DNA from: CAVVPY01 sp963750295
GTDB taxonomy: Bacteria; Actinomycetota; Actinomycetes; Mycobacteriales; Jatrophihabitantaceae
Length of the DNA stretch: 64,000 bases
Assembly (NCBI GenBank): GCA_963750295.1
Contig: CAVVPY010000001.1
Coordinates: 1,178,001 to 1,242,000, forward strand
Reading direction: 5' to 3'
The notes under the pieces: model-generated
What the model saw: only the letters and a program-made list of their open reading frames with translations
Told to the model about the DNA's origin: nothing
The model's database searches: none
Shown: one piece after another, positions 61,841-64,000 of the stretch
Layout: each line of letters starts with the position of its first letter
How positions within the stretch are numbered: the stretch's first letter is position 1
Position numbers and translations under genes: made by a program

Positions 61841-61891
61841 GCGAGCGGTCTGCGTGTCGCGCCCGGTGGGCGCGGCACGCGGGCCGCTCGC
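61841..61891. terminator. Bidirectional hairpin between the S15 gene and prcA
   Basis: Nested inverted repeats: outer arms GCGAGCGG (61841-61848) and CCGCTCGC (61884-61891), inner arms GCGCCC (61859-61864) and GGGCGC (61868-61873). It fills the whole gap between two convergent genes, as expected for a shared terminator; there is no U tract. Confidence 0.6.
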
Positions 61892-62656
61892 TCAGCTGTC
61901 GTGCGGCGGGGTGTCCGCAGATGCCTGCTCGCCACGGACCGCGTCGGCCTCGGACGAGCCGGCCGGCAACAGTTCGGTCAGCGCCGCGCCGACCAGTCGG
62001 CGGAACTTGCGCTTACCGCGGGTCCGGTCGAGGACGGCGACCTCGAGCTGCGCAGCCGGCAGAACGCGCGCCTTGCCCTGTTCACCGCCGACGGAGCCCA
62101 GCGCCGTCACAGCGACGGTCAGGGCCTCCTGCAGGCCGAGTCCCGTCGTGAAGTCGGTGCGCACGGCGGTCGTCAACGCCTCGACCTGGCCGCCCATGAC
62201 CAGGAAGTCCGGCTCCTCGACGATGGTGCCGTCGTACGACAGCCGGTACAGCTGGTCGCCCTCGGGTAGGTCGGCTACCTCGGCGACGCAGATCTCGACC
62301 TCGTACGGCTTCTGCTGCTCGGTGAAAATGGTGCCGAGAGTCTGCGCGTACGCGTTGGCCAGCGCCCGCGCCGTGACGTCGCGGCGGTCGTAGGAGTAGC
62401 CCCGCAGGTCGGCCAGGCGGATCCCGGCGACGCGCAGATTTTCGTACTCGTTGTACTTGCCGACGCCGGCGAAAGCGATCCGGTCGTAGATCTCGCTCAC
62501 CTTGTGCAGCGCCGAGCTGGCGTTCTCGGTCACGAACAGCACGCCGTCGGCGTAGGTGAGCACGACGACACCGCGCCCACGCGCGATCCCCTTGCGGGCG
62601 TATTCGGACCGGTCGCGCATGATCTGCTCGGCCGATGCGTAGAAGGGCATGGACAT
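61892..62656 (-). CDS. prcA: Proteasome alpha subunit PrcA
   Basis: 254 residues. Starts Met-Ser-Met-Pro-Phe-Tyr-Ala-Ser-Ala-Glu-Gln-Ile-Met-Arg-Asp-Arg-Ser, then Glu-Tyr-Ala-Arg-Lys-Gly-Ile-Ala-Arg-Gly, the family N-terminus. Tyr-Asn-Glu-Tyr-Glu-Asn-Leu-Arg and Gly-Tyr-Ser-Tyr-Asp-Arg-Arg-Asp-Val follow as expected. Seven copies form each outer gate ring of the 20S core. The C-terminal about 25 residues are Glu/Asp/Ser/Ala-rich. It is 15 bp after prcB and ends at the convergent hairpin. Confidence 0.96.
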   Translation of the reverse strand: MSMPFYASAEQIMRDRSEYARKGIARGRGVVVLTYADGVLFVTENASSALHKVSEIYDRIAFAGVGKYNEYENLRVAGIRLADLRGYSYDRRDVTARALANAYAQTLGTIFTEQQKPYEVEICVAEVADLPEGDQLYRLSYDGTIVEEPDFLVMGGQVEALTTAVRTDFTTGLGLQEALTVAVTALGSVGGEQGKARVLPAAQLEVAVLDRTRGKRKFRRLVGAALTELLPAGSSEADAVRGEQASADTPPHDS

Positions 62657-62671
62657 GACGGTGTCTCCCCT

Positions 62672-63502
62672 CTACGCGCCCGGCCGGGAACCGCGGTCGG
62701 TGATGATCGCCCGGACGACGGGATCGAGCTCGTCGTCCGGCACCCGCTCGACACCTGCCGCCGTCGCCAGCATGACGACCGGGTAGATGCCACGCGGGAT
62801 GTCAGGCCCGCCCGTCGCCGCGTCGTCGTCAGCGGCGTCGTAGAGCGATTCGACGACCACGCGGACGACCCCGAGACGGTCGAGGCCGGGATGCCACAGC
62901 TTCTTGAGCGCCCCGCGGGCGAACAGCGAGCCGGATCCGACCGAGTGGTAGTACTGCTCGGGGTAGCGACCACCGGCCACGTCGAAGCTGTAGATCCGGC
63001 CTGCTGAGGCGATGTCCGGGGCGTCGACGTCGAACCCGGCGAACAACGGCACGACCGCGAGGCCCTGCATGGCCTGGCCGAGGTTGCCCCTGATCATGGT
63101 GGCGAGCCGGTTCGCCTTGCCGTCGAGGGTCAGCGGGATGCCCTCGATCTTCTCGTAGTGCTCGAGTTCGACCTGGTACAGCCGGACGATCTCGACGGCG
63201 AGGCCGGCCGTACCGGCGATGCCGACGAGCGAGAAGTCGTCGGCGGCGAAGACCTTTTCGATGTCGCGCTGCGCGATGAAGTTACCGGACGTCGCGCGCC
63301 GGTCCCCGGCCATCACGACGCCACCGTCGAACAGCGCGGTGACGATGGTCGTGCCGTGCGGGGCGTCCGGGTGAACCGGAGCCCGCCCAGGCAGCAGATC
63401 CGGCGCCGCGGCAGACAGGAACTCCGCGAAGGACGAGGACCCGGGTGAGGTGGCGTAGCGCAGGATCCCGTGGTCGGGCCCGCCCGCTCGCTCGATGCTC
63501 AA
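62672..63502 (-). CDS. prcB: Proteasome beta subunit PrcB
   Basis: 276 residues with a 50-residue propeptide ending in His-Gly before Thr51, the catalytic N-terminal nucleophile after self-cleavage (Thr-Thr-Ile-Val-Thr-Ala). The matched Gly-Asp-Arg-Arg-Ala-Thr and Lys at about position 33 of the mature chain (Glu-Lys-Val-Phe) complete the active site. It forms the inner rings of the 20S core with PrcA. It lies between pup (121-bp gap) and prcA (15-bp gap), all on the minus strand. Confidence 0.96.
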   Translation of the reverse strand: MSIERAGGPDHGILRYATSPGSSSFAEFLSAAAPDLLPGRAPVHPDAPHGTTIVTALFDGGVVMAGDRRATSGNFIAQRDIEKVFAADDFSLVGIAGTAGLAVEIVRLYQVELEHYEKIEGIPLTLDGKANRLATMIRGNLGQAMQGLAVVPLFAGFDVDAPDIASAGRIYSFDVAGGRYPEQYYHSVGSGSLFARGALKKLWHPGLDRLGVVRVVVESLYDAADDDAATGGPDIPRGIYPVVMLATAAGVERVPDDELDPVVRAIITDRGSRPGA

Positions 63503-63623
63503 CGCCGCTCCTGCCTGTTACGAATCCGGCCTGTGTCCCGACCCTATCGACAGGCTGCGGGCTCTCGCGCCGAGGTCAGCCGACGTGACACATGGGCGGT
63601 GTCGCAGGCGCGCAGGGCACCGG

Positions 63624-63830
63624 TCACTGGCCACCCTTCTGGACGAATGCGCGCACGAAGTCCTCGGCGTTGGACTCGAGTACCTCGTCGATCTCGTCGA
63701 GGATCGCGTCGACGTCCTCGTTCAGCTTCTCGTGCCGCTCGGCGACGTCGCTGCTCGATTCGACCGAAGCGTCGACCTCGTCCTCGTGGGTGCGCTGCGG
63801 GCGGCTCTGGCCACCTTCGTGAGTCGGCAT
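63624..63830 (-). CDS. pup: Prokaryotic ubiquitin-like protein Pup
   Basis: 68 residues from ATG 63830 with GGAGGG upstream. The N-terminal half is disordered, Gln/Glu/Ser-rich; the C-terminal half has Val-Asp-Ala-Ile-Leu-Asp-Glu-Ile-Asp-Glu-Val-Leu-Glu-x-Asn-Ala-Glu-Asp-Phe-Val-Arg and ends Gly-Gly-Gln. A C-terminal Gln must be deamidated to Glu by Dop before PafA can use it, so Dop is expected in this organism although it is not adjacent. The upstream neighbour is a divergent VOC gene. Confidence 0.96.
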   Translation of the reverse strand: MPTHEGGQSRPQRTHEDEVDASVESSSDVAERHEKLNEDVDAILDEIDEVLESNAEDFVRAFVQKGGQ

Positions 63831-63928
63831 CGTCGTCCCTCCTGTCCTCGCCACAAGCCTAGTCTGCGATGCGTCGGCACACCGGGCGAAGGTGCTTGTC
63901 GCATAGTTTCTCGTTACCGTGTCGGGGC

Positions 63929-64000
63929 ATGACCGTCCCCGCTGCGATCAGCCTCGTCACACTCGGCGTCCGCGACATCGTCAGGTCGACCCGGTTCTAC
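63929..64000 (+). CDS. VOC/glyoxalase-like protein, cut by the window edge
   Basis: Only the first 24 codons are present, from ATG 63929. The sequence Ile-Ser-Leu-Val-Thr-Leu-Gly-Val-Arg-Asp-Ile-x-Arg-Ser-Thr-Arg-Phe-Tyr is the typical first strand and helix of the vicinal-oxygen-chelate fold. It is divergent from pup with about 98 bp between the starts. Function cannot be told from this fragment. Confidence 0.7.
   Translation, partial: MTVPAAISLVTLGVRDIVRSTRFY

Overview
The window is high-GC DNA from an actinobacterium. The evidence is a Pup-proteasome gene set (pup, prcB, prcA, pafA, pafB, pafC), the actinobacterial RNA polymerase factor RbpA, a HelR-type RNA polymerase ATPase, a DUF5999 protein, an MT0933-type small antitoxin, a CGNR regulator, and frequent GTG/TTG starts with 4-bp stop/start overlaps. 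I cannot name the species. Ppm1/Lnt, MMPL, an EphD-like protein, WS/DGAT and AlkB suggest a lipid-active member of Frankineae or a relative, but that is inference. I saw no rRNA, tRNA, CRISPR array, IS element or prophage.

Layout. 1-12 kb: secreted proteins, a short UvrA-like ABC ATPase, HelR, a lipoprotein, a VapBC pair with a palindromic operator, nitronate monooxygenase, an MBL-rhodanese sulfur protein, an EamA exporter divergent from a CGNR regulator, and a P-loop kinase. 12-22 kb: a large exported nucleotide phosphodiesterase/5'-nucleotidase fusion, an EphD-like hydrolase with a degenerate SDR domain, an MMPL transporter running in frame into a VOC domain, and a wax-ester synthase/DGAT. 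22-26 kb: guaB1, trpS and a cation-efflux gene on one strand; trpS is preceded by a leader peptide with tandem Trp codons and alternative hairpins (an attenuator). 27-29.6 kb: a zinc-type ABC uptake operon behind a Zur-like box. 29.6-33.3 kb: an AidB-like acyl-CoA dehydrogenase, two TetR regulators and an aldo/keto reductase lacking its catalytic Tyr.

33.4-50 kb: cytochrome P450, FadD-type ligase, DUF885 peptidase, glycerophosphodiesterase, RbpA, Ppm1, Lnt, amidohydrolase, LacI regulator, 5'-3' exonuclease, DUF4333 protein and HelY-like helicase. Most of these are broken by many single-base frame changes although their protein sequence is otherwise well preserved. Housekeeping genes (rbpA, ppm1, the helicase) are hit too, so sequence error is the first explanation.

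50-64 kb: tatC, pafC, pafB and pafA, then about 7.3 kb of other genes (DUF2254 membrane protein; alkB, rubredoxin and tetR; ECF sigma with anti-sigma; Tat-exported Rieske protein; S15 peptidase), then prcA, prcB and pup. The Pup-proteasome cluster is therefore split, and dop is not next to pup. The TatC gene and the Tat-type signal on the Rieske protein fit together functionally.
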